From the NCBI RefSeq assembly GCF_015207285.1, contig NZ_JADEXD010000002.1, forward strand, positions 48,663 through 112,662: a DNA stretch of 64,000 nt, in the 5' to 3' direction. Shown here piece after piece: positions 43,696 to 51,815 of the stretch (within the stretch, counting starts at the first letter, position 1; every line of letters starts with the position of its first letter). The stretch comes from Tychonema sp. LEGE 07203. Its GTDB lineage: Bacteria > Cyanobacteriota > Cyanobacteriia > Cyanobacteriales > Microcoleaceae. The notes beneath the pieces were generated by a model. That model worked only from the letters and a program-made list of their open reading frames with translations. It did no database searches and was not told where the DNA came from. The position numbers and the translations under genes were made by a program.

Positions 43696-44168
43696 ATGAC
43701 ACTCAATCCCGGTGACGAGAGATCCTGTCTTCAGCCTGCCCGACGCTGCCGGCAATGTCGTCAGCCTTGCAGATTTTCGCTTAGCGGCGAGTTGTACTTT
43801 ACTTTTACCATCGGGACAATACCCCAGACTGTACCAAACAAGCTTGTGGCTTTCGCGAAATTCATTCAGACTGCAAGTCGCGCAATATAGCAGTCCTCGG
43901 TGTCAGCACAGGCGGGGCCGGCTCCCACGGCTTTGCAGCTAAATATCAACTGCCTTTTGCCTTGCTGTACGACTCAAGCGGCACAGTTGCTAGCACCTGC
44001 GGCTGTTACCGACTCAAAAAGTTTATGGACAAAGAATTTATGGGAATTGTTCGATCGACCTTCGCGATCGGCCCAGATGGTAGGATTGAAAAAGTTTATT
44101 GCAAAATAAAACCAGAATCTCACGCAGCGGAGATTTTAGCAGACTTGCTAGAAATCTCGCCGGAATGA
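43696..44168 (+). pseudogene. Peroxiredoxin (PrxQ/Bcp type), frameshifted
   Basis: The pieces join into one peroxiredoxin when two frame changes are allowed. MTLNPGD starts at 43696; DPVFSLPDAAGNVVSLADFR follows in a second frame; then, after a shift near 43783-43790, the third frame reads VVLYFYHRDNTPDCTKQACGF and stays open through GIVRSTFAIGPDGRIEKVY to the TGA at 44166-44168. Peroxidatic Cys (TPDCT) and the resolving Cys of the PrxQ class (five residues later, ACGF) are both still encoded. PrxQ reduces hydroperoxides using thioredoxin. The last ~120 codons are intact, so the damage is recent or a sequencing artefact. The stop overlaps the Nudix ATG (ATGA), suggesting a former operon. Confidence 0.8.
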
Positions 44169-44701
44169 CAAATGCAAAATTAAGACTCCAGAGCTGCGAG
44201 CTAGGAGGCATCGAAATACTTTCTCCGAAACAAGCTTTTGAGTTTATGCGTAGATTGTGGCAAATTGGACAAACTGTGCTGGGACTGATTTTTCGCCATC
44301 CCGTCACTGGTACTGCGGTGATTCCCATATTACCTGACGGGCGAATTGTATTGATTCGCCGCCGCGACAACGGTCGCTGGGCGCTGCCGGGAGGTATGGT
44401 GGACTGGGGAGAGGATGTTCCGACGACGGTGCGGCGGGAATTGGCGGAGGAAACAGGACTCGATTTAGTCAAAATCCGTCGCTTGGTGGGCGTTTATTCG
44501 GCTGCCGATCGCGATCCTCGCCTGCACTCGATTTGCATCGTGGTGGCAGCAGAGGTGGAGGGAAAGATCCAAGCTCAGGATACGCTTGAAGTCAGCGAGG
44601 TTGAGGCTTTTTTGCCGGGATCGCTGCCGGAGGATATGCTCAGCCACGATAACGGCCAGCACTTGCAGGACTATTTTCAAGGTCTGACAACTTTGGCTTA
44701 A
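44165..44701 (+). CDS. Nudix hydrolase
   Basis: A 178-residue hydrolase of nucleoside diphosphates linked to another group. The Nudix box is complete: GGMVDWGEDVPTTVRRELAE followed by ETGL, matching G-x5-E-x7-REUxEExGU. Flanking text (VIPILPDGRIVLIRRRDNGRWALP) fits the ADP-ribose/NUDT9-like branch, but the substrate is not certain. The start chosen is the ATG at 44165 that overlaps the TGA of the peroxiredoxin relic by four bases; the frame is open upstream to 44099, but that start would lie inside the other gene. Confidence 0.85.
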   Translation: MTNAKLRLQSCELGGIEILSPKQAFEFMRRLWQIGQTVLGLIFRHPVTGTAVIPILPDGRIVLIRRRDNGRWALPGGMVDWGEDVPTTVRRELAEETGLDLVKIRRLVGVYSAADRDPRLHSICIVVAAEVEGKIQAQDTLEVSEVEAFLPGSLPEDMLSHDNGQHLQDYFQGLTTLA

Positions 44702-44857
44702 ACCGGCGGGGCATCCAAATTTAAGCAAAGTCGGAAACTACCTCGCCGTCAAAAGTTGTCTGCGATAAGTGGAATTAATTTTTAATTTTTCCTTACTTTA
44801 ATTTACAAGTTCTGAACCTTAAATTAATCATCTTTTTATTGTTGAATATTTAACCGG

Positions 44858-45664
44858 ATGTACTCACAGTTACGCAATTCTAGGGTCAAACTTTCTTTAG
44901 GGCAAATCTTCTGGCATGAAGTCGGTCAAGGCCCTAATTTAGTATTTTTGCACGGTTCTTGGCAAGACAGCAGTCAGTGGCTGGGGACGATCGAACATTT
45001 GAGCCCTTACTACCAGTGCTTCGCGCCAGATTTGCTGGGGTTTGGCGATTCGGAACGCCCGAATGTTCATTATTCGATCGACCTGGAAGTAGAATGTCTC
45101 GCCCAATACCTGGATGCTTTGAACCTGCGACAGGTTTATTTAGTAGGTCATTCTTTGGGCGGCTGGGTGGCTGCCAGCTACGCGATCAAATATCCCGATC
45201 GAGTTCAAGGTTTGGTATTGTTTGCCCCGGAAGGCGTCAAGGTTGGCCACCGGCGGGCGCGGTGGCAGACAGCTCGCTGGCTGGTGGCTCAACCTCCGCT
45301 GGCTTACTGGTTGTTGCGATCGATCTATCCCGTTGCTAAGTTTGCGGGCGGCAAAAAAAAGATTGACGGACTGCTAAATTTTAGACAGCAGTTGATGCAG
45401 TCTGTTGTTGCCGTGCAGTTGCTGTTTCAGCGGCGGCGGACTGAAATTACAGCGGAGTTAGTTGATGAGAATTTACCATTGCTTAAAGCGCCTGTTTTGC
45501 TGTTGCACGGTTCTGAAGATACCGTCACAGCTTTGTCTCTGTGTCAATGTTATGCTGCTCTAGTTCCTGATGCCGAACTGCAATCTATCAATCCCGGAGA
45601 AAGCAACTTGCCACAGGAAGTCCCGGATCTTGTTGCTAAATATATTCGGGAGTTTGCTAAGTGA
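44858..45664 (+). CDS. Alpha/beta hydrolase fold protein, catalytic His apparently lost
   Basis: A 268-residue alpha/beta hydrolase. The oxyanion region LVFLHGSWQDSSQW lies near residue 29, the nucleophile elbow VGHSLGGWVAA near residue 95, and the acid LLHGSEDTV near residue 217. At the place where the family has the catalytic His (usually GHNLPQE), this protein reads GESNLPQEVPDLV, so Ser stands in for His; no other His follows. A cap region (residues ~130-195) contains a possible amphipathic or membrane-near helix (WLVAQPPLAYWLLRSIY). It may be a non-catalytic binding protein, or a neighbouring residue may act instead. Followed by STRR arrays. Confidence 0.8.
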   Translation: MYSQLRNSRVKLSLGQIFWHEVGQGPNLVFLHGSWQDSSQWLGTIEHLSPYYQCFAPDLLGFGDSERPNVHYSIDLEVECLAQYLDALNLRQVYLVGHSLGGWVAASYAIKYPDRVQGLVLFAPEGVKVGHRRARWQTARWLVAQPPLAYWLLRSIYPVAKFAGGKKKIDGLLNFRQQLMQSVVAVQLLFQRRRTEITAELVDENLPLLKAPVLLLHGSEDTVTALSLCQCYAALVPDAELQSINPGESNLPQEVPDLVAKYIREFAK

Positions 45665-45671
45665 ATTAGTC

Positions 45672-45885
45672 AGTAGTCATTAGTCAGCAGTCAGCAGTCA
45701 GCAGTCAGTCGTCAGCCGTCATTGGGAATTGTTGACTGTTAACTAATAACTGTTAACTAATAACCAATAACTAATAACTGTTAACCAATAACCAATAACC
45801 AATAACCAATAACTGTTAACCAATAACTACTGCCAACTGCTTTCCTGTCAACTGCTTTCCTGTCAACTGCTTTCCTGCCAACTGA
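45672..45885. repeat. STRR heptamer arrays
   Basis: AGTCAGC (45680-45705), TAACCAA/TAACTAA/TGTTAAC (45735-45830) and a 14-mer CTGCTTTCCTGTCA type repeat (45836-45880) follow one another between the alpha/beta hydrolase and coaX, which are convergent. Confidence 0.8.
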
Positions 45886-46782
45886 CTAAAGACTAATTCC
45901 CCAAAAAATTGCTTCTGGTGCGTCAATTACCGACGAGGCTGTATCGGGAAAGGCTGCGGTGAGATATTGCAATAGCAAAGTTCGATCGCCCCCGGTGATG
46001 GCAATTTTGCTATTAGGAAACAAATTCAGCCAATCTTCAATAAAATCTCTAACTCCTGCCACCGCCGCATACACGACTCCGCTGTGAATGGCCCCAGCAG
46101 TATCTTTTGCCCAGCGGTGCGGCAAATTTTCTGGTAAGCTAACTGAAGGCAATGCTGCGGCTTGTTTTCCGAGAGACGACAATTGCAAACCCAAACCGGG
46201 CAAGATAGCGCCCCCAATCAAATACCTATTGACATCTGCCCCAGTAAATGTTAAAGCTGTACCAGCGTCTATAAGTAAAACTGGCCAACCCAATTGGTTG
46301 CCAGCACCCAGTAAAGCCAAAGCTCTGTCAATTCCCAGGGTTGGATAGAGTCCGCCGATCGGCAATTCGTCTAAACTAATAATTCGGACATCGGGATAAC
46401 TCTGCCAGATTGCTGTTTGCTGGGGAACTACTGATGCCAAGACTAGAGGTAGCGACACGAAAGAAAGTGTGTGAGGACTAGAAACAGCGGGAGTATCAGA
46501 AAGACAAGGGAGATTTAGATCGGATATTTGCTCGATCGACCTCATGACTGTTTGCACCAAATATTCGGCTTTTTCTGCCTCGCAGAGCCGGGAAACAGCA
46601 TCAGCTTCGAGATGCTCTGTATCCCATGTTTTCTCTAGGGTTTTGCCCGCAAACAATCCCCAGTGGAGCCGCGAATTGCCGATTGCCAAAGCTATTTTAA
46701 CCTGACCTTTACCGGTGAATCGAGGTGTCAGGTTGCTGCTACAACGTGGCGGGCGAAAATTATTGGCAATTGAGTTTTCCAT
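45886..46782 (-). CDS. coaX: Type III pantothenate kinase
   Basis: CoaX phosphorylates pantothenate, the first step of coenzyme A synthesis; type III enzymes need a monovalent cation and ignore CoA feedback. The 298-residue protein has the ASKHA-fold marks: VKIALAIGNSRLHWGLF (phosphate-1 region) near residue 28, LLIDAGTALTFTGAD near residue 170 with the DxGT motif, and GGAILPGLGLQLSSLGKQAAALP near residue 190. The usual DxGN of the first loop is altered to AIGN. The first ~27 residues before VKIALA are not part of the fold; a GTG at that Val could be the true start. The gene is divergent from the GAF kinase, with 266 bp between the starts. Confidence 0.88.
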   Translation of the reverse strand: MENSIANNFRPPRCSSNLTPRFTGKGQVKIALAIGNSRLHWGLFAGKTLEKTWDTEHLEADAVSRLCEAEKAEYLVQTVMRSIEQISDLNLPCLSDTPAVSSPHTLSFVSLPLVLASVVPQQTAIWQSYPDVRIISLDELPIGGLYPTLGIDRALALLGAGNQLGWPVLLIDAGTALTFTGADVNRYLIGGAILPGLGLQLSSLGKQAAALPSVSLPENLPHRWAKDTAGAIHSGVVYAAVAGVRDFIEDWLNLFPNSKIAITGGDRTLLLQYLTAAFPDTASSVIDAPEAIFWGISL

Positions 46783-47048
46783 GTTTATCGAGCGCGAGCG
46801 CCCGCACTGAACTAAAGATAGATTTTAGATTAATTTAATTCGCTTAACCTAGCAAATAACTCTAATTAACATCTGACAAATTTTCCGCTACCCGCTCACT
46901 CAGTATTTTTCGCTACAACAAAAGACATAATTTATATCTATAAACATTTGTAAAGCAAATAATTGCTATGCTGGAGGTGCATCCTTTATAATTTATTAAT
47001 ATGTTCCAACAGTCGTAGTGTCGATCTGGCTGTTGGCAGGCCAAGCAA

Positions 47049-49199
47049 ATGTCTAAAAATCCAGGCTCTATCAAAATACAGTACAACGGCAGAGTAAATA
47101 TGTCTCTAAAAATACAACAACCTGAAAACCCTTGGGCGAGATTCACTTCGCAGTTGCCGGAAGCTGAAAATTGGAGACCGGAACAAAGTCTTTCGCAGCC
47201 GGAAATAGACGAACAAAAAGCCCTAATTGTGCAAATGCAGCAGCAAGTTCAGCTATCAAACCTGCTGAACCAAATTAATAACGAAATTCGCAGCACACTT
47301 GACATAGAAGAAATTTTGACATCTGCCTGCCGATTGCTGGGGCAAGCGCTACAGTCCAGCAGAGCGAGTATTTTAGTCAAAGAATCGAGTACAGGAGATA
47401 TTTTAGTCACGCGGGGAGAGTACAACGCGGGGGATTATCCGATCCAACTGGGGATGAAAGTACCGATTGCTAACAACCCGCACTTGGAAAAAGTTATCTC
47501 TCAGCAAAAGTCGCTAGCAGTGACGAGGTTTCTAGATTTTCCGGGGTTGAACCCACAAACCAAGACAATTGCCGAAGCTTTGGAGATTAAGTCAATGCTG
47601 GCAGTAGCTACTCGCTATCAAGGTGAAGTCAATGGCATAATTGGCTTGCACCAGTGCGATCGCGAACGGGAATGGACTGATTGGGAAAGGCAACTGTTAG
47701 AAGGGGTAGCATCGCAGTTGGCAATCGCCATCAATCAAGCCAAACTCTACAGAAAAACCCGCCGCCAAGCCGAACGAGAATCGCTGCTGCGACTGATCGG
47801 CAACCAAATTCGCAGTACGCTGGATCTGGGAACTATCCTGGAAACAGCGGTGAGAGAAGTCCGCCAAATGTTGCAGTGCGATCGAGTAATTATCTACCAG
47901 TTTCAAGATAACTGGCAGGGAAAAGTTGTAGTTGAAGATATGACGGTTCCTTGGCCTTCAATTTTAGGAGAGATGGGTGCAGACAAGTGTTTCAGGGGAG
48001 ATTACGCCGATCTTTACCAGCAAGGGCGAGTCAAAGCAATTAATGATATTTTTAATTCCGGGTTAGAGCCTTGTCACGTTGATTTTTTAGACAGTTTGCA
48101 GGTAAAAGCTAATCTGATCGTACCGATTGTTACATCCAGAAACGAAGAAAATTCACTGTCTGCCGACGGAAGTTGTAATTTCAAATTTCCCGGTAGACTT
48201 TGGGGTTTGCTGATTGCTCACGAGTGCCGGGATACCCGCAACTGGCAGCGGCAAGAAATGGAGTTGCTGTCGCAGCTAGCCGATCAAATGGCGATCGCGA
48301 TTCAGCAAGCAGAACTTTACAGCAAAGTCCGAGAAGCTGCGGTCAAATCTCAAGCTCAAACCCAGCAGTTGCAATCAACACTCGAAGAATTGCGATCGGC
48401 ACAGCAGCAATTGATTCAAACCGAAAAAATGTCGGGTTTGGGGCAAATGGTGGCGGGTATTGCTCACGAAATTAACAATGCCAACAATTTTATCCACGCC
48501 AATTTGTTTCACGCTCAAGAATATTTTAAAGCTTTGAACGAAGCTCTAGAACTTTGTTCCAAAGCTTGTCCGGAAGCAGCGGAAGCATTTGTCAAAATCA
48601 ATGAAGAATTAGAACTCGATTATGTTCGAGAAGACTTTGGTAAAATGCTCGAGTCGATGCGGGAAGGCAGCGGCAGGATTCGTTCGATCGTGACGACGCT
48701 GCGAAGTTTTTCTCGATTAGACCATGCTGAATTTAAAGCGGTGGATTTGCACGAAGGTTTGGACAGCAGTTTATTGATGCTGCAAAACAAGCTAAAAACA
48801 AATATCAAAATCGAGAAACAATACGGAAGGTTGCCACCTGTTAACTGTCATGCCGGTCAAATCAACCAAGTATTTTATAATTTGATTGACAATGCTTTAG
48901 ATGCGATCGACTCTGCAAACAAATCGGGGGAGATAACAATCCGCAGTTGGCAAAGCGAGCCGGACTGGGTAACAATCTCTGTCCGCGATACGGGAAATGG
49001 CATTCCTGCAGAAATTCAGGATAAGATATTCGATCCATTTTTTACTACTAAACCTGTGGGTAAAGGCACTGGTTTGGGACTTTCTGTGTGCTATCAGGTA
49101 GTTGTGCAAGCCCACGGCGGCAGGATTCGGTGCGTTAGTGAGGTTGGCGAAGGAACTGAGTTGATTGTTGAATTGCCTGTGACAAATCAGAAGGAATAA
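47049..49199 (+). CDS. GAF-domain sensor histidine kinase
   Basis: A 716-residue soluble sensor kinase. There are two GAF domains: residues ~75-235 (LDIEEILTSACRLLGQALQSS) and ~250-425. The second carries LDLGTILETAVREVRQMLQCDRVIIYQF and ends IAIQQAELY, the phytochrome-type GAF arrangement, but no bilin-attachment Cys is obvious at the usual place. A coiled coil (AQTQQLQSTLEELRSAQQQL) leads to a HisKA-like segment with His in MVAGIAHEINNANNF (~475), and then a HATPase with NLIDNALDAI, DTGNGIP and GTGLGLSVCYQ. The ATG at 47049 is used; MSLKIQQPENPW at 47100 is an alternative start. No response regulator is adjacent. Confidence 0.9.
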   Translation: MSKNPGSIKIQYNGRVNMSLKIQQPENPWARFTSQLPEAENWRPEQSLSQPEIDEQKALIVQMQQQVQLSNLLNQINNEIRSTLDIEEILTSACRLLGQALQSSRASILVKESSTGDILVTRGEYNAGDYPIQLGMKVPIANNPHLEKVISQQKSLAVTRFLDFPGLNPQTKTIAEALEIKSMLAVATRYQGEVNGIIGLHQCDREREWTDWERQLLEGVASQLAIAINQAKLYRKTRRQAERESLLRLIGNQIRSTLDLGTILETAVREVRQMLQCDRVIIYQFQDNWQGKVVVEDMTVPWPSILGEMGADKCFRGDYADLYQQGRVKAINDIFNSGLEPCHVDFLDSLQVKANLIVPIVTSRNEENSLSADGSCNFKFPGRLWGLLIAHECRDTRNWQRQEMELLSQLADQMAIAIQQAELYSKVREAAVKSQAQTQQLQSTLEELRSAQQQLIQTEKMSGLGQMVAGIAHEINNANNFIHANLFHAQEYFKALNEALELCSKACPEAAEAFVKINEELELDYVREDFGKMLESMREGSGRIRSIVTTLRSFSRLDHAEFKAVDLHEGLDSSLLMLQNKLKTNIKIEKQYGRLPPVNCHAGQINQVFYNLIDNALDAIDSANKSGEITIRSWQSEPDWVTISVRDTGNGIPAEIQDKIFDPFFTTKPVGKGTGLGLSVCYQVVVQAHGGRIRCVSEVGEGTELIVELPVTNQKE

Positions 49200-49234
49200 G
49201 CCTGGAAGCAAGACCAAATCTGGGTTAAAACTGA

Positions 49235-49353
49235 GATATTGCACTATTGTCAAGAACAGGCTCTCCGGCCTGTTCTACAAAGAGTAAATTTCTTGTGGGA
49301 TGGGCAGGAGAGCCCGTCCGTAAAAGGCTTATTGAGAATGGTGCTCTTCTGTC
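49235..49353. repeat. MITE-like element, TTGCACCATTCTCAA family, copy 3
   Basis: The left end GATATTGCACTATTGTCAA is a two-base-shorter variant of the family end; the right end is TTGAGAATGGTGCTCTTCTG. The interior GTGGGATGGGCAGGAGAGCC matches copy 2 (GTGGGATGGGCATCCTGCCC) in the same place. The copy begins about 36 bp after the GAF kinase. Confidence 0.75.
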
Positions 49354-49436
49354 AGTTTTAACCGCTTTTCTAAGAGTCGGCGGTTGAAACCGCTACTGTA
49401 CAAACTTTCGTGCGCCGGCGCGGGTTCAAGATATTA

Positions 49437-49600
49437 ATATCGTTTCCGGCTGCATTGTCAGGTGATAAATTAGAGGGCAATTCATAAATGATTTTTACAA
49501 GTCGCCACCTATCTCGGCGCAATTTTCAGTTATTCGATTCACAGTCAACAGTCAACAGTCAACAGTCAACATCATCAGGAGTGCAACCGGAATTGGTATA
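49437..49600. repeat. Composite STRR element with inverted ends, short form
   Basis: Left end ATATCGTTTCCGGCTGCATT then GTCAGGTGAT; right end in reverse complement ATACCAATTCCGGTTGCACT then CCTGATGATG. Only four CAGTCAA heptamers are present, so this looks like a near-empty version of the same family. Confidence 0.78.
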
Positions 49601-49787
49601 ACTTAAGAATAGGAGTTTGTCAAGAGCTAATTGGCAGATTTTTTGGATGTAGGTCGATCGCCCCATCCACAGATTAATAACTTTGAAGTTACTTAACACC
49701 TTCATAAGAAATTTTATGAAGATTTACAAAAGAAACGTGTCAGAATGGAAACAATAAGGTAATGGATAACAGACAAGGAGGCACAGT

Positions 49788-51515
49788 ATGGTAGCCCTGA
49801 CTGAACGAGTCCAACGCAAATTGACGGTGGAAAAAGTCGAAATTGCCTCTGACACAACGGCAATTAGATGCCTGGACTGGGATAGAGACCGCTTTGACAT
49901 CGAATTCGGGCTCAAAAACGGTACAACTTACAACTCATTCATCATTCGCGGCGAAAAAACAGCCCTCGTCGATACCTCGCACGAGAAGTTTCGCCAGCAA
50001 TACATGGAAACTCTGACGGGGGAAATTGACCCGAAAGAAATTGATTATCTAATTATCAGCCACACCGAACCCGACCACAGCGGTTTAGTGAAAGACGTGC
50101 TGGCTTTGGCACCCCAAGCAATTGTCGTGGGGGCAAAAGTAGCAATTCAATTTTTAGAAAATCTGGTACACCAGCCTTTTGAGCGGCTTGTAGTCAAAAA
50201 TGGCGACAAATTAGATTTAGGAAACGGCCACGTTATCGAATTTGTATCTGCGCCGAACCTGCACTGGCCCGATACAATTTTCAGCTACGACAGCAAAACT
50301 CAAGTGATATTCACCTGCGATGCTTTCGGGATGCACTACTGTTCCGACAGCACCTACGATGACGATTTGGCAGCGGTTGAGGAAGATTACCACTTTTATT
50401 ATGAGTGTTTGATGGCTCCCAATGCTCGATCGGTACTCAGCGCCATGAAGCGGATGGCAGAATTGGGAGAAATCGGTACGGTGGCAACAGGTCACGGGCC
50501 GCTGCTCAGGTACAATGTGGTTGAACTTACCGGACGTTACAAAAAGTGGAGCCAAGCCCAAGCTAAGGCAGAAACCACGGTAGCGGTATTTTACACTTCT
50601 GATTACGGATTTAGCGATCGCCTCGCCCAGGCGATCGCCCACGGGATTACCAAAACCGGTGTCGCCGTGGAAATGACGGATTTGAGAATCGCCGACTTGC
50701 AAGAAGTCCGCGAACTTGTCGGTAGTGCTGCTGGTATCGTGATTTGTTCGCCGCCGAGTAACGGGGCTGCTGCGGAAAATGCCGAAGCTGCTATCAACAC
50801 AATTTTAGTGGCGGCTAACAACAAACAATCCTTCGGTTTGTGCGAATCCGGCGGCGGCGATGACGCATCGGTTTATCCGCTAAGAAACAAGTTCAAAGAG
50901 TTGGGTTTGAAAGAAATATTTCCCAACATTTTGATTAAAGAAGCGCCGACGGAAGCGGTTTATCAACTCTGCGACGAAGCCGGCACCGACTTGGGACAGT
51001 GGCTGACGCGGGACAAGGCTGTCAAGCAGATGAAATCCCTCGATAGCGACTTGGATAAAGCTTTGGGACGCATCAGCGGCGGACTGTACATTATTACCGC
51101 TCAAAAAGGCGCGGTTAGCAGTGCGATGCTGGCTTCTTGGGTGACGCAAGCGAGTTTTAAACCGCTGGGTTTAACTATCGCAGTTGCGAAGGATCGGGCG
51201 ATCGAATCGATGATGCACGCGGGCGATAAATTTGTGCTCAACGTGCTCGAAGAAGGCAACTATCAAAGCCTGATGAGGCACTTTTTGAAGCGTTTTGCTC
51301 CCGGTGCCGATCGATTTGCCGGAGTTAAAACTCAACCTGCAAACAACGGTTCTCCGATTTTGACAGACGCTTTGGCGTACATGGAATGCGAAGTAGTCAG
51401 CCGGATGGAACTTTCAGACCATCATATCGTATATGCTATGGTCGATAGCGGCCGCGTATCCAATCCGGAGGCACTGCCGGCAGTTCACCACCGCAAAGTT
51501 GGAAATCACTATTAG
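49788..51515 (+). CDS. flv3: Diflavin flavodiiron protein, Flv3 (class B)
   Basis: Flavodiiron protein that, with Flv1, reduces O2 to water using photosynthetic electrons (Mehler-like reaction) and protects photosystem I. The 575-residue protein has a metallo-beta-lactamase-like diiron domain (1-~260), a flavodoxin domain (~265-410, VAVFYTSDYGFSDRLAQAI) and the cyanobacterial C-terminal flavin reductase domain (~425-575, GLYIITAQKGAVSSAMLASW). The iron ligands are canonical: SHTEPDHSG (H92, E94, D96, H97), CDAFGMH and ATGHGPL. Canonical ligands mark the class-B partner. AAGGAGG lies 7 bases before the ATG at 49788. The flv1 gene follows on the same strand after a repeat-filled 300 bp. Confidence 0.9.
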   Translation: MVALTERVQRKLTVEKVEIASDTTAIRCLDWDRDRFDIEFGLKNGTTYNSFIIRGEKTALVDTSHEKFRQQYMETLTGEIDPKEIDYLIISHTEPDHSGLVKDVLALAPQAIVVGAKVAIQFLENLVHQPFERLVVKNGDKLDLGNGHVIEFVSAPNLHWPDTIFSYDSKTQVIFTCDAFGMHYCSDSTYDDDLAAVEEDYHFYYECLMAPNARSVLSAMKRMAELGEIGTVATGHGPLLRYNVVELTGRYKKWSQAQAKAETTVAVFYTSDYGFSDRLAQAIAHGITKTGVAVEMTDLRIADLQEVRELVGSAAGIVICSPPSNGAAAENAEAAINTILVAANNKQSFGLCESGGGDDASVYPLRNKFKELGLKEIFPNILIKEAPTEAVYQLCDEAGTDLGQWLTRDKAVKQMKSLDSDLDKALGRISGGLYIITAQKGAVSSAMLASWVTQASFKPLGLTIAVAKDRAIESMMHAGDKFVLNVLEEGNYQSLMRHFLKRFAPGADRFAGVKTQPANNGSPILTDALAYMECEVVSRMELSDHHIVYAMVDSGRVSNPEALPAVHHRKVGNHY

Positions 51516-51524
51516 GAAGTGAGT

Positions 51525-51600
51525 TGACAGTTGACTGTTGACTGTTGACTGTTGTCAGTTGTCAGTTGTCAGTTGTCAGTTGACAGTTGTCAGAAGAAAG
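51525..51600. repeat. STRR heptamer array between flv3 and flv1
   Basis: TTGACTG and TTGTCAG heptamers run without a break for about 70 bases. No element ends of the ATATC..CCGG type are seen here. Confidence 0.8.
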
Positions 51601-51815
51601 AAGGAAATTCAACGAGTTATCAACTTCTTTGTATCTCTTTTTGTTTTCCTCTCTTATCTTCTGAGATTGTTGTACTTTCTTCTCTTTCTCAGAGCGCTCA
51701 GTGTCCTTTGTGGTTGATAAAAAAAATCTAGTTCTTCGCAGCGAATAAATTAAAACTGCCATGTAGAAACAGCCAGTATCTAGTGAATCAAAATTAATAA
51801 AAATAGGTGCAATTA

